Assembly (NCBI GenBank): GCA_049509395.1
Contig: JBEKZY010000246.1
Coordinates: 1-17,779 of the forward strand
DNA length: 17,779 nucleotides
Source of the DNA: JBEKIK01 sp049509395
GTDB taxonomy: Bacteria; Planctomycetota; Planctomycetia; Pirellulales; Thermoguttaceae
Direction: 5' to 3'
Part shown: piece by piece, positions 6,555 to 14,200 of the stretch
Position numbering within the stretch: the first letter of the stretch is position 1
Layout: the number at the start of each line of letters is the position of its first letter
Notes under the pieces: generated by a model
What the model saw: the letters and a program-made list of their open reading frames with translations, nothing else
Databases searched by the model: none
What the model was told of the DNA's origin: nothing
Translations under genes and position numbers: made by a program

Positions 6555-7049
6555 CTATGCCATTCGCTTCCCCTGTCGCCAAGTGTAGGTCAAAAACCCT
6601 ATGACACCCATGCCAAGTAGGACGAGGCTGGAGGGTTCGGGAACGGGGGTCAGCAGAACGCCGTGGAATTGACCACTTGAATCTTCACCCCACCCTGCAA
6701 TCTGGCCAAGGTTGTTAATGGCTCGGCATCCATAGAGAGTCCATCCGGCACCCGACGAATCCAACAGATTGTTGGCATCCTGCATTCCGTTCACACTATC
6801 CCATACAAACAGCCCGTTTGTGTTTTCGCCAACCACAACACCGCTGTCATTGATACCCTCGGCAAGGCCAAGGCCGAGATCTGTCATTACACCGTTCTGC
6901 CAGATAAAAGCATGAGATGGCGACGAAGAATCTTGCCAACTCTCACCGACGATTTGTCCGAGGTTGTTGATGTTGTATGCTCGTGTGTAGCTAGAGCCGC
7001 CATACAAATCTCCCAGATCGGTCATCGTGGTAAGCACAACTGTAGCCAC
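6555..7049 (-). CDS. HAF-repeat / PEP-CTERM protein, C-terminal fragment (out of frame with its N-terminal part)
   Basis: 164 aa if read from a GTG at 7049, but this is probably the 3' part of one gene with the frame at 6991-7557. It contains HAF-type repeat units (MTDLGDLYGG, AYNINNLGQIVG, HAFIWQNG, GINDSGVVVG, AINNLGQIAG). It ends with a PEP-CTERM sorting signal: VPEPSS, a hydrophobic helix (LVLLGMGVIGFLTY) and a basic tail (WRQGKRMA). Known for the family: export followed by exosortase-dependent processing at the cell surface. It has no signal peptide of its own, so it is not functional alone. A +1 shift (one extra or two missing bases) near 7000-7050 would join the two parts. Confidence 0.7.
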   Translation of the reverse strand: MATVVLTTMTDLGDLYGGSSYTRAYNINNLGQIVGESWQDSSSPSHAFIWQNGVMTDLGLGLAEGINDSGVVVGENTNGLFVWDSVNGMQDANNLLDSSGAGWTLYGCRAINNLGQIAGWGEDSSGQFHGVLLTPVPEPSSLVLLGMGVIGFLTYTWRQGKRMA

Positions 7050-7557
7050 CGGTCCCGGTTAGGCTTCCCAAGTCGGCCGTGGTGCCACCCGAGTACAAAA
7101 AGGCTTGAGTAACTCCATCTGGACGGCCTGAGATGCCTACCACTTGACCTAAATTGTTGATGCTGGTCGCAGAACCATGATAGGTGCCGCCAAGCCCCGG
7201 AACCTCGCTCATCACACCGCCACTATAGAGAAAGGGATACCAGGGGCCGCTGGTACTGGTTTGTCCCGATATCCCAACAATCTGCCCAGCATTGTTGATG
7301 TCAACGGCAAAGCTATAATTCTGGCCTGAATAAAGCGTTCCCAGGTCGCTCATGGTGCCTCCGCTATAGAGGAAGGCGTGGGAGCCAGAACCGAAGTCTT
7401 TCGTACCCACAACCTGCCCGCTGTCGTTGATGCCGTGGGCATCGTTGCCAGCCAAGGGGCCAAGGTCAGTCAGGGAATAGTGAACATCACCCAAAGCGTT
7501 TCCGAAGACCACTGCCAACAAGAGAATGGCTGCTAACGCTATCATCTGCCACTTCAT
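6991..7557 (-). CDS. HAF-repeat / PEP-CTERM protein, N-terminal fragment with signal peptide
   Basis: 188 aa. The signal peptide MKWQMIALAAILLLAVVF comes first, followed by HAF repeats of about 40-45 aa (TDLGPLAGNDAHGINDSGQVVG, here split as TDLGPLAGND and AHGINDSGQVVG; SFAVDINNAGQIVG; SATSINNLGQVVG; each paired with a FLYSGG segment). The pattern holds to GSLTGTGGYSCAY and then breaks into HDDRSGRFVWRL-stop, which is the next unit read in the wrong frame. GGGGAAG lies just before the ATG at 7557, a strong Shine-Dalgarno. The break comes where most of one repeat unit seems missing, which suggests an out-of-frame deletion between repeats or an assembly collapse. Function: probably a secreted beta-propeller-like surface protein; the role is unknown. 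Confidence 0.75.
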   Translation of the reverse strand: MKWQMIALAAILLLAVVFGNALGDVHYSLTDLGPLAGNDAHGINDSGQVVGTKDFGSGSHAFLYSGGTMSDLGTLYSGQNYSFAVDINNAGQIVGISGQTSTSGPWYPFLYSGGVMSEVPGLGGTYHGSATSINNLGQVVGISGRPDGVTQAFLYSGGTTADLGSLTGTGGYSCAYHDDRSGRFVWRL

Positions 7558-7960
7558 ATAACTTCCCCTTTTAAGTTGCGAGCGACTTGTCGCCCTGGAA
7601 TCAAACCACGCAAGAAATCCCTGCCAGTTAAACTGTGGAAGATTGGCTCATAGCAAACGAGCCACCTTAAAGAGCGCACGCCGACTTGATCTGATACGAT
7701 CAGAATGGATTATTCGGGTGCTAACGCTACCTCCAGGCTTAGTGCCTATAAGTAAAGACGATCAAATTAAATTACACCTTTTAACGCAGAAGTCAATGGC
7801 CCCAGAAAGAGGGAGAATGCAGTTAAGACTCGCGGCTGCTACGGCTGGCTCATCAAGCAGTGTATTCCTTGCCCACTTTCTATCGCCCACTGGCCATCGT
7901 CACCCGTCCAGTAGAGCGACATTTAAGATGATTTAGCAGATTATGTAGCGGGAAAAAACA

Positions 7961-7978
7961 CCGGGAGCAAGCTCCCGG
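7961..7978. repeat. Perfect CCGGGAGC hairpin
   Basis: CCGGGAGC and GCTCCCGG form an 8-bp stem around AA. It resembles the other GC-rich spacer palindromes of this window but is not a copy of them. Confidence 0.6.
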
Positions 7979-8023
7979 GCTAAACGGACGCCGGGTGCCA
8001 CTGATGGCTCGTCCTCCATCTTA

Positions 8024-8037
8024 TGCATCCCTCATCC
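8024..8037. repeat. Two heptamers of the GGATGAG family beside the toxin stop codon
   Basis: TGCATCC and CTCATCC (minus strand GGATGAG, GGATGCA) end exactly where the toxin gene's stop codon begins on the minus strand. The motif matches the four-unit array at 5390-5417. Confidence 0.5.
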
Positions 8038-8298
8038 TTAAATCTTCTTCTTATAGACATCGCGTCGATGGGCTATTCTGAGGATTAAAACATCGTTGCC
8101 CAGGATGGAATAGATTACTCTATAATCGCCGATGCGATATTTTCTTAGGCCGGCGAACTGGCCTTTGAGGACTGGGTTGGAATCGGCCTTTTTGGGAAAC
8201 TCGCGGTCGATCTGATTGAGGATACGCCGGGCTTCGGCCTTTGGAAGCCTTTTCAGATCGTGAGACACCGATTTTTTGTAAAGAATTTTATAAGCCAA
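8038..8298 (-). CDS. relE: RelE/ParE-superfamily toxin
   Basis: 86 aa. The fold signature is clear: an N-terminal strand YKILYKKSVSHDLKRLPK, a helix with ARRILNQI, then LKGQFAGLRKYRIGDYRVIYSI and a last strand LILRIAHRRDVYKK. Basic residues in the usual active-site region (R52, K53, R55, R60, R74, R78) and Y82 are present, as in RelE-type mRNA interferases that cut mRNA in the ribosomal A site. The start overlaps the 3' end of the antitoxin gene by 11 nt, giving translational coupling. Assignment to RelE rather than ParE (gyrase poison) rests on general resemblance only, so the target is inference. Confidence 0.88.
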   Translation of the reverse strand: MAYKILYKKSVSHDLKRLPKAEARRILNQIDREFPKKADSNPVLKGQFAGLRKYRIGDYRVIYSILGNDVLILRIAHRRDVYKKKI

Positions 8299-8506
8299 GG
8301 GATTTTCTCAGCTCTTTGCTTGTTACAATTGCGTCCCTCTTGTCGCGGAGCCGGTCAAGGGCTACTTGGAGATCGGCATAATCCTCGATGTAGGATTCCA
8401 AGGCCTTTTGAACGATGAACGAACGCGAGCGTTCGGTTTCCTTGGCTATGCCGTCCACTTGATCGGCAAGTTCTTGGGGGATGCGAACTGAAATCGCCAT
8501 ATTCAT
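8288..8506 (-). CDS. Ribbon-helix-helix antitoxin of the RelE-type module
   Basis: 72 aa; ATG at 8506 or, two codons later, 8500 (MAISVRIP). The N-terminal strand AISVRIPQELADQVDGIAKETERSRSFIV (here split: AISVRIP, ELADQVDGIAKE, RSRSFIV) is a CopG/RHH DNA-binding fold. The C-terminal part (about 40-72, DLQVALDRLRDK) would wrap the toxin. It is the first gene of the operon and overlaps the toxin gene, the normal order for RelBE-type modules. Autorepression is likely through the inverted repeat over the promoter at 8514-8563. Confidence 0.88.
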   Translation of the reverse strand: MNMAISVRIPQELADQVDGIAKETERSRSFIVQKALESYIEDYADLQVALDRLRDKRDAIVTSKELRKSLGL

Positions 8507-8513
8507 AATGCAC

Positions 8514-8548
8514 CTATTGTCATTGTTGTATTACATTGTAAACAATAG
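8514..8548 (-). promoter_or_regulatory. Candidate operator of the toxin-antitoxin operon
   Basis: CTATTGT at 8514-8520 and ACAATAG at 8542-8548 are perfect 7-bp inverted arms. Between them are further TTGT/ACAA-type half-sites. The element covers the -10 box and the predicted transcription start, as expected for RHH antitoxin autorepression. Confidence 0.55.
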
Positions 8549-8563
8549 CATACAAAATGGCAA
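8535..8563 (-). promoter_or_regulatory. Sigma70-like promoter of the toxin-antitoxin operon
   Basis: TTGCCA, 17 nt, TACAAT on the minus strand, with a start expected near 8528, about 22-28 nt before the antitoxin ATG. Confidence 0.6.
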
Positions 8564-8680
8564 GAGGCGTTCGGCCAGAAACTGGAAATTAGCACTTAGA
8601 GCCTGTCCAAAAACTGTTAATCCCAATAATGGAAACGAATTAAAATACATTAACCATCGGCAATTCCGCCCTCACCCTAG

Positions 8681-8701
8681 CCCTCTCCCGGAGGGAGAGG
8701 G
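8681..8701. repeat. CCCTCTCCC-family hairpin in spacer, copy 3
   Basis: CCCTCTCCC and GGGAGAGGG form a perfect 9-bp stem around GGA, preceded by CCCTCACCCTAG. It is the noncoding relative of the two copies inside the GTPase gene. On the plus strand it is followed by GACTTTTTGG, so it could end transcription on that strand, but no plus-strand gene lies upstream. Confidence 0.75.
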
Positions 8702-8719
8702 GACTTTTTGGTTAGGCGT

Positions 8720-10948
8720 TTAATGCTCTATCAAGCTGGCGCGGTAGGAATTCAGCCAATCTTCGATCCGCCTGGCCAGTTCCGAGTCTCCCTTGGATCG
8801 GGCCTGTTCCAAACCCTTTTGCGCCATATCGAGGGCCTCGGATGATTGGTGATTTGCAGCATACATCATTGCCAAATATAAATAGACGGCAGTAAAGTCG
8901 GGATCAAGTTCCAGTGCCCGCCGGAAATGCGCGATGGCATCGGAAAGCCGGCCTGTTTTAGCCAGAGCTTTGCCCATGTTGAAGTGGACTAGGGCGAAGT
9001 TCGGATTAAGGCCCAATGCCGTCTGGTAGTGTTCAATCGCTTGTTGATATTGACCGATTGATTGCAGCGCGTTGCCCAGGTTGTTGTGGGCTTCAAAGGA
9101 ATCGGGATGAAGGCGTATCGCTTTTTCGTAATATTCGATAGCCTCGGGAATCCTGCCTGTTTTGTTCAGAGCGCTGCCGAGGTTGATGTAAGCCTGGAAA
9201 AAATTCGGATCAAGATATATCGCCGCCTTGTAATATTCGATTGCTTGTTGGTATTGACCGGACGATTGATAAGCGTTGCCCAACGTATTGTGGGCTACGA
9301 CTGAATTCGGATCGAGCGACACTGCTTGTTGACAATATTCTATTGCTTCCTGAAACCGGCCCATTCCGATAAGTGCGCTGCCGAGGTTGTTGTAGGCATC
9401 GGTGTAATCAGGCTTCAGTGTTATAGCTTGCCGGTATTGTTCGATTGCCTCCTGGGCCCTTCCAATTTTTACCAGGGAAATACCCAGGTTGTTGTAGGCT
9501 TTGGCATGATATGGATTGAGTTTTATTGCCTGCTCGCAATGATCAATCGCCTCCAGAGGCCGGTCTAGTTCGATTAGTGCGCCGCCCAAGTTGTTGTGTG
9601 CCATCCAACAATTCGGATTTTTATCGAGTATGGCGTAGTTCAGAGTGAAGTCATCGCGATAGAGCCCGCTTTGCCGCCAAGACAGAAAGCCGAGGGTTAC
9701 GGCCGCGGCGACAGCGACGGCCAGAGTCATCCATCCGAGCGACCCCCGCACCCGCAGATGCCACGCGCTCCAGGAGGCCGATGCCAGGGCGATTATTCCG
9801 ATCAGGGGAATGTGTTGATAACGGTCGGCCACCAGGGAATATTGCATGAAGCCGACGTCTGTAAAGCCCATTACAGGCAGCAATGCAACGCAGAAAAAAC
9901 CCCAGGCAAACAGAAGCGGCCGGCCCCAGCCTTTTCTATATCGCCACAATACGGCTGTAACGACCAAGGCCGCCGACAAAGGCAGCCACCACAGCGGATT
10001 GTCGGTTTCGATGTGCCACTGCGGATAGATGAAGGCTAAATCGACCGGCAAAAGCGCCTTGTAAAGGTAGAACCAAATAACGCTTCCGGCCCCCAGCAGG
10101 CGTTCTGTAATGCCGGCGGTCCGAAACGGTTCCACCACGCCGCGGTTCTGGAACCACATAATCACTGCGACCAGCGCCAAGGCAATTATAAAAAAGGGGA
10201 CGATTCGCAGCAGATCCCGCCTTGTCAAAGGGCGCAGCCACCAAATAATTCCCAAAAGCACTACCGGCAAAATCGCCACCGATCCCTTGCTGAGCATCGC
10301 CAGGAGGAACGCCGCAAGACTTAGCCAGTACCAGCGCGCGGGCGCAATGCCCGAACTTACTTGTTCCCACGGTCCTCCGTGGGAACGTTTTGCAGCCATG
10401 CCCGTGATCGCCGTGGACATGACGAATTTCAAATACCAGAGAATCGATAACAGGAAAAACAGCATGGCCATCAGGTTCTTACGCGAAGCGATCCAGGCCG
10501 CCGATTCCACGTTCACCGGATGCAAGGCGAATATCAGGGCGGCTAAAAACGCGCCGGGAATGGATAACCTCCGCAAAATCAGCCAAACGAGCAGTGCCTC
10601 GCAGACGTGCAATATCAAGTTGGTGACGTGATAACCGGTTGGGTGCATCCCCCACAGCCGCCACTCGATCCAGTAAGTCATATCAGTTATCGGCCAGTAG
10701 TCGTGCGATTCGGAGGTGGACCAAATTTTGTACGGACCATCCGCGGCCTTGATGAATTTGTCTTCGGTCAGATGAACATCGTCGTCGAAGACAAAACCGC
10801 CGCTTAAGGAGGGGAAATAAGCGATTGATACGGCGGCGATGATGAGCAATATTCCCGCCAACGCGCCAAAGGGCAGAGCCGATGGGACATCGGCCCCAGA
10901 CCAAGTCTGTGAATCATGTTTATCGGATGATTTTTTGCGATTAGACAT
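8720..10948 (-). CDS. TMTC/PMT-like membrane glycosyltransferase with C-terminal TPRs
   Basis: 742 aa. A cytosolic N-terminus is followed by a first membrane helix (about 27-46) and GGFVFDDDVHL (51-60), the acidic motif in the first outer loop of GT-C enzymes. Further membrane helices lie at about 108-125, 131-143, 158-176, 206-236, 248-266, 286-300, 321-335, 345-360, 380-393 and 405-421. After these come about eight TPR units (450-735; typical unit AYNNLGxxLxxxGRxxEAIEYYxxAIxLxPD). This is the layout of TMTC-type O-mannosyltransferases and bacterial relatives, which move sugar from a polyprenyl-phosphate donor onto secreted proteins. Donor and acceptor here are unknown. Residues 188-196 (RSHGGPWEQ) are encoded by an inserted palindrome in a loop between two helices. 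The start ATG at 10948 has no clear Shine-Dalgarno. Confidence 0.85.
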   Translation of the reverse strand: MSNRKKSSDKHDSQTWSGADVPSALPFGALAGILLIIAAVSIAYFPSLSGGFVFDDDVHLTEDKFIKAADGPYKIWSTSESHDYWPITDMTYWIEWRLWGMHPTGYHVTNLILHVCEALLVWLILRRLSIPGAFLAALIFALHPVNVESAAWIASRKNLMAMLFFLLSILWYLKFVMSTAITGMAAKRSHGGPWEQVSSGIAPARWYWLSLAAFLLAMLSKGSVAILPVVLLGIIWWLRPLTRRDLLRIVPFFIIALALVAVIMWFQNRGVVEPFRTAGITERLLGAGSVIWFYLYKALLPVDLAFIYPQWHIETDNPLWWLPLSAALVVTAVLWRYRKGWGRPLLFAWGFFCVALLPVMGFTDVGFMQYSLVADRYQHIPLIGIIALASASWSAWHLRVRGSLGWMTLAVAVAAAVTLGFLSWRQSGLYRDDFTLNYAILDKNPNCWMAHNNLGGALIELDRPLEAIDHCEQAIKLNPYHAKAYNNLGISLVKIGRAQEAIEQYRQAITLKPDYTDAYNNLGSALIGMGRFQEAIEYCQQAVSLDPNSVVAHNTLGNAYQSSGQYQQAIEYYKAAIYLDPNFFQAYINLGSALNKTGRIPEAIEYYEKAIRLHPDSFEAHNNLGNALQSIGQYQQAIEHYQTALGLNPNFALVHFNMGKALAKTGRLSDAIAHFRRALELDPDFTAVYLYLAMMYAANHQSSEALDMAQKGLEQARSKGDSELARRIEDWLNSYRASLIEH
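10363..10386. repeat. Perfect GTTCCCACGG hairpin inside the glycosyltransferase gene
   Basis: GTTCCCACGG and CCGTGGGAAC form a 10-bp perfect stem around TCCT. On the coding strand it is read in frame as RSHGGPWEQ within an inter-helix loop. Hairpins with the GTTCCCACG stem are, from memory, a widely dispersed intergenic repeat in many bacteria. Confidence 0.75.
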
Positions 10949-11122
10949 CCGCAGGCCGGACTTAAAAGGTCTAAAAGTATAATTGTCCGCTTATTCTACA
11001 ATATTCCAGACCTACTGTCCGGCTCAACTCCGGAAGATTGCTGTAACTGGCTTATTGTCAATGTGTTAGAACCGAAAATGAATGCACAAGGCATAATATA
11101 TCTGCCACGCGGCGATAAACAA

Positions 11123-11148
11123 CGGGCGCTTACAGCGGGCGCTTACAG
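11123..11148. repeat. 13-bp perfect tandem duplication
   Basis: CGGGCGCTTACAG occurs twice without a gap (11123-11135, 11136-11148). It looks like a recent slippage or insertion footprint. Confidence 0.8.
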
Positions 11149-11166
11149 ATGGATGGTCCTGAATTT

Positions 11167-11180
11167 CTGAATCCCGAACC
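11167..11180. repeat. Relic of the CTGAACC heptamer array
   Basis: CTGAATC and CCGAACC stand in tandem 7-nt phase, matching units of the array in the GTPase gene with one change each. Confidence 0.4.
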
Positions 11181-11197
11181 CCTATTCTTTGCACCCT

Positions 11198-11241
11198 CAA
11201 GAAAATGCAAACGCGTCAGGCGTACGCACTAGCCGCGTGCC
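11198..11241. repeat. Dispersed 44-bp repeat, copy 1
   Basis: Matches 15641-15684 at 39 of 44 positions without gaps, same orientation. The shared core is ACGCGTCAGGCGTACG. It lies just downstream of the M56 gene, while the second copy lies upstream of blaI, so the pair brackets the blaI-M56 operon. Confidence 0.8.
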
Positions 11242-11282
11242 CAATAGCTAACCAATTGGCCGGACTGAAAACGAAATGGATG

Positions 11283-14200
11283 CTACTTTGTCGGGACGAT
11301 CTCGATACGCACTTCTTTTTGCCCGGTTTCGATCGGGACCTGCTTTCGTTTGTATAATTCGGTTAGGTTGGCTTCTGACACCACTGAAACTTCGAGCGTA
11401 AGCGGAATATTGGGCAGACCTGTGATGGTAAATCGGCCGTCCTTGGCGGTGGTGATGGGTTTGACATGGGCGGTTTGCAGGGAATTCAATTCATTACGCT
11501 TGCGAGGATTGTCTTTTGGCCAGACCTGGATATACGCACTCTCGACCGGTTTGCCTTCCGGATCGACGATCGTCCCAGTCAGCGATTCGTCGGTGGAAAG
11601 GAAGACAAAGGGTTCCAATTCGGCGGTTTCGCCCGCTTTCAACATGACTTTACGTGTGGGCTTTTCGGTAAAAAGATTGTGGGCAAAGACGGAGAAGGTG
11701 AGTTCTTTGCCGGCGGGCGCCAATGGGAATTTGAATCGGCCTTGATCGTCGGTTGTCATGGCATCTGTAGAATTTATGTCTGATGTGCGAACAAAATCAG
11801 GCGGGCCTTGATAAAATGCGACTTGCACGCCTGAGAGCGGCTTTCCTTCTTTTTGCAGTAATCCGCTGACGCTTCCCGTGGCCGACAGGCGAATTTCCAC
11901 CGGGTTTTGGGTCGCGCCCGGCTGGGTATTTTGAGGCAGCGGGGTTACGCCCACCAATTGCCGCTGGTCTTGGACTGCCTTAATCGCCTGCCTGGGAAGA
12001 AGGAGGATTGCCCGAAGGGTAAACCGGCCGGAGGCGTCGGTATGCACAAAGCGCCTGGCGTAAATCTTTTCCGTGCGGAACCAATCGCGCAAGCCCACCA
12101 CGGCATCGGCCACCGGTTGGCCTTCGGCATCGAGCGCGATTCCCTGGATCTCGGGCAAGACCTTGGGCGGTGGATAACGCGTTCGCGTTATTCCTATTCC
12201 CGATGTTTCCCCAACACCGAAAGATATCCCCACTTCACTGACGTCGATCTTTAAAACGCCCTCTTGACTGCCTTCTTTGAGTTCCTTTACCGGGTCCTTA
12301 AGAGGCGTTATAGAGAAAATCACCTCTACAGCAGGCTGCCCGGCCGTGACATCGACCTCCTGATAGTATTTCGCATAAAGTTCGACATTCCGAACAGGGG
12401 GATCAATTATGTGGATAGAGTACCTGTCGAGTTCGGCCTGTGTTTCGGGGCCGGAATTCCCGCTGAATCCATAAGCGCTGCCACCCCCGCCGGAAACAAA
12501 CTCGCTTAAGATCACCGTGCCTTTTCCAGGCGGCACCAGTAAATGGAAGCGCCCATCGGAATCGGTTTTCGCGGGAATCGGCGATACGATGTCCAACGGA
12601 TTCGATTGGGCATTTTTATCATTGAGTCTATAAACCACTTCTCGTGCGGGGATTCCTTTCCCGGTTTCTTTATCAACGACGCGCCCGTCAATCTGATTTC
12701 CGCGGGCCAAGTCTATGCGGATTGCCAGTTCAGATTTATCGGCGGCAGTGGCGATTGTTTTTGTCTGGCCCAGATATTTACTGTCGGCGGGCGGCGTAAA
12801 GGTGAACTTATATGAAGATTTCGGCGCATCGGTAAAGACAAACTTACCGGCACCATCGGTAACGGCATAGAATACACCCGGACCGAGAAAATCGATGTAT
12901 GGGGTGGGGGGCCGGGTCATGGCGGAGACCTTGATTCCTTCCAGCGGCTTGCCCGAGTCGGCGGCGACCACCGTTCCCACTATCCGCCTGGCAGGCTTCA
13001 GCATCGCCGTAAATGAACCGGCATGGACCGGCATCAAGACTTTTTGCAGATCGCCGTTGGACTCTTCGTCAAAACCTTCGATATCCGGCTGGGGCTGATC
13101 GGTGGTGGCCGCCAAAAGCCAGGTATAATGATAGCGGGGATGTGTGATAACCAGGCAAAGGCGCTTGTCCCCGGGCAATCCGCTGAGAGTAACTCGGCCT
13201 TCCGCGTCCGCGGTTGCCCGGATGGCGAGCCGGGAAAAGTTAAAATTGAGCAATCCCGGATCCGGAGAACGGTCCATTAACTCGCTGTTTAGATTGGTGA
13301 TAAGAGGCACGGCAACTTCGGCGCCTTCAATGGGCCGGCCTGCTTCGTCGGTCACGCGGCCTGTAATCGTCGTCTTGGGCTGCAAGCGGAACAGGAATTC
13401 CTTATTCGGCTCTTTCTGGGGCGGTTCCTGACGGGACTGCAACCCGGCCATGTCCTGCCAGGACAGGGCCTTGCCCGGGGCAATTACGAGAACTCCAAAT
13501 AAATGCAAATCTATCTCCTCGATTTTTTTGGGTGTATATTCTAAGCGGAACTCTCCCTGCTCATTGGTTTGGGTTTCGGCCACGATGTCTCTGGAGGTTT
13601 TGTCCCAAGGAACTGTGATTTGATACAGTTTACGTAGATAGACTTTGGCCCCGGCGACGGGCTTGTCCGAGGCGTCGACAACCTTCCCCGAGGCGGATAT
13701 GGACTGGGGCGGGGGAAATCGGGTATCGGCGGCGGTTTCGATAGCGGTTTCGGCCGTTGCGGCAAGAGAAGTTTTGGCATCCGATTCGGTTGATGTTTTT
13801 TTCGCTTCCGCCGCAACACCGTTTCCGGACGAGACGGGAGGCGGCGTTTCCGCTTCGGCACGGTCTTTAGCGACCAACTGCACGCGAAAAATACCCAAAA
13901 ACAGCAACACGATGAGCGGAAGAATTAACAATATTTTTTTAATGGCGGGATCGTTCCGCGAATTCATGGCCACAAGCCGGCGAATGCGGTGAAACAACCG
14001 GCCGCCGTGCACTGCCGTGCCGTACAATGCCCGCGGCCGGAAATCAGAGCCGATTTTTAACAGTGCCTGGGCGTACTCCAAACCGCCATGGGGTGCGGAA
14101 TCGACCGTTGCATCGTCGCAGATCCATTCGGTGCATTCGTGGAATTTTCGCATGGCCCACCACGCCAGGGGATTAAACCAATGCGGCAATACCAACAAGC

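Larger units (their letters stand above)
7558..8037. other. Intergenic region, hairpins only
   Basis: About 480 nt between the start of the HAF gene and the stop of the toxin gene. Small inverted repeats are seen: GCGACTTGTCGC at 7582-7593, GGCTC/GAGCC near 7643-7661, and CCGGGAGC-AA-GCTCCCGG at 7961-7978. A plus-strand open frame at 7643-7936 has low-complexity, basic sequence, no family resemblance and no Shine-Dalgarno, and I do not accept it as a gene. Confidence 0.5.
10949..11282. other. Intergenic region with repeats between two minus-strand genes
   Basis: It holds the leader of the glycosyltransferase gene, a 13-bp tandem duplication, a two-unit heptamer relic and one copy of a dispersed 44-bp repeat. 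No open frame is convincing. A possible -10 (TATACT, minus strand) near 10977-10982 lacks a good -35 partner. Confidence 0.5.

Noticed and set aside
7643..7936. Plus-strand open frame of 97 codons
   Set aside because: No Shine-Dalgarno, no recognisable domain, low-complexity basic sequence, overlaps small inverted repeats.
8681..8712. Intrinsic terminator of the glycosyltransferase gene
   Set aside because: The T-run follows the stem on the plus strand, while the gene ending at 8720 is on the minus strand; the stem belongs to a repeat family seen twice inside a gene.
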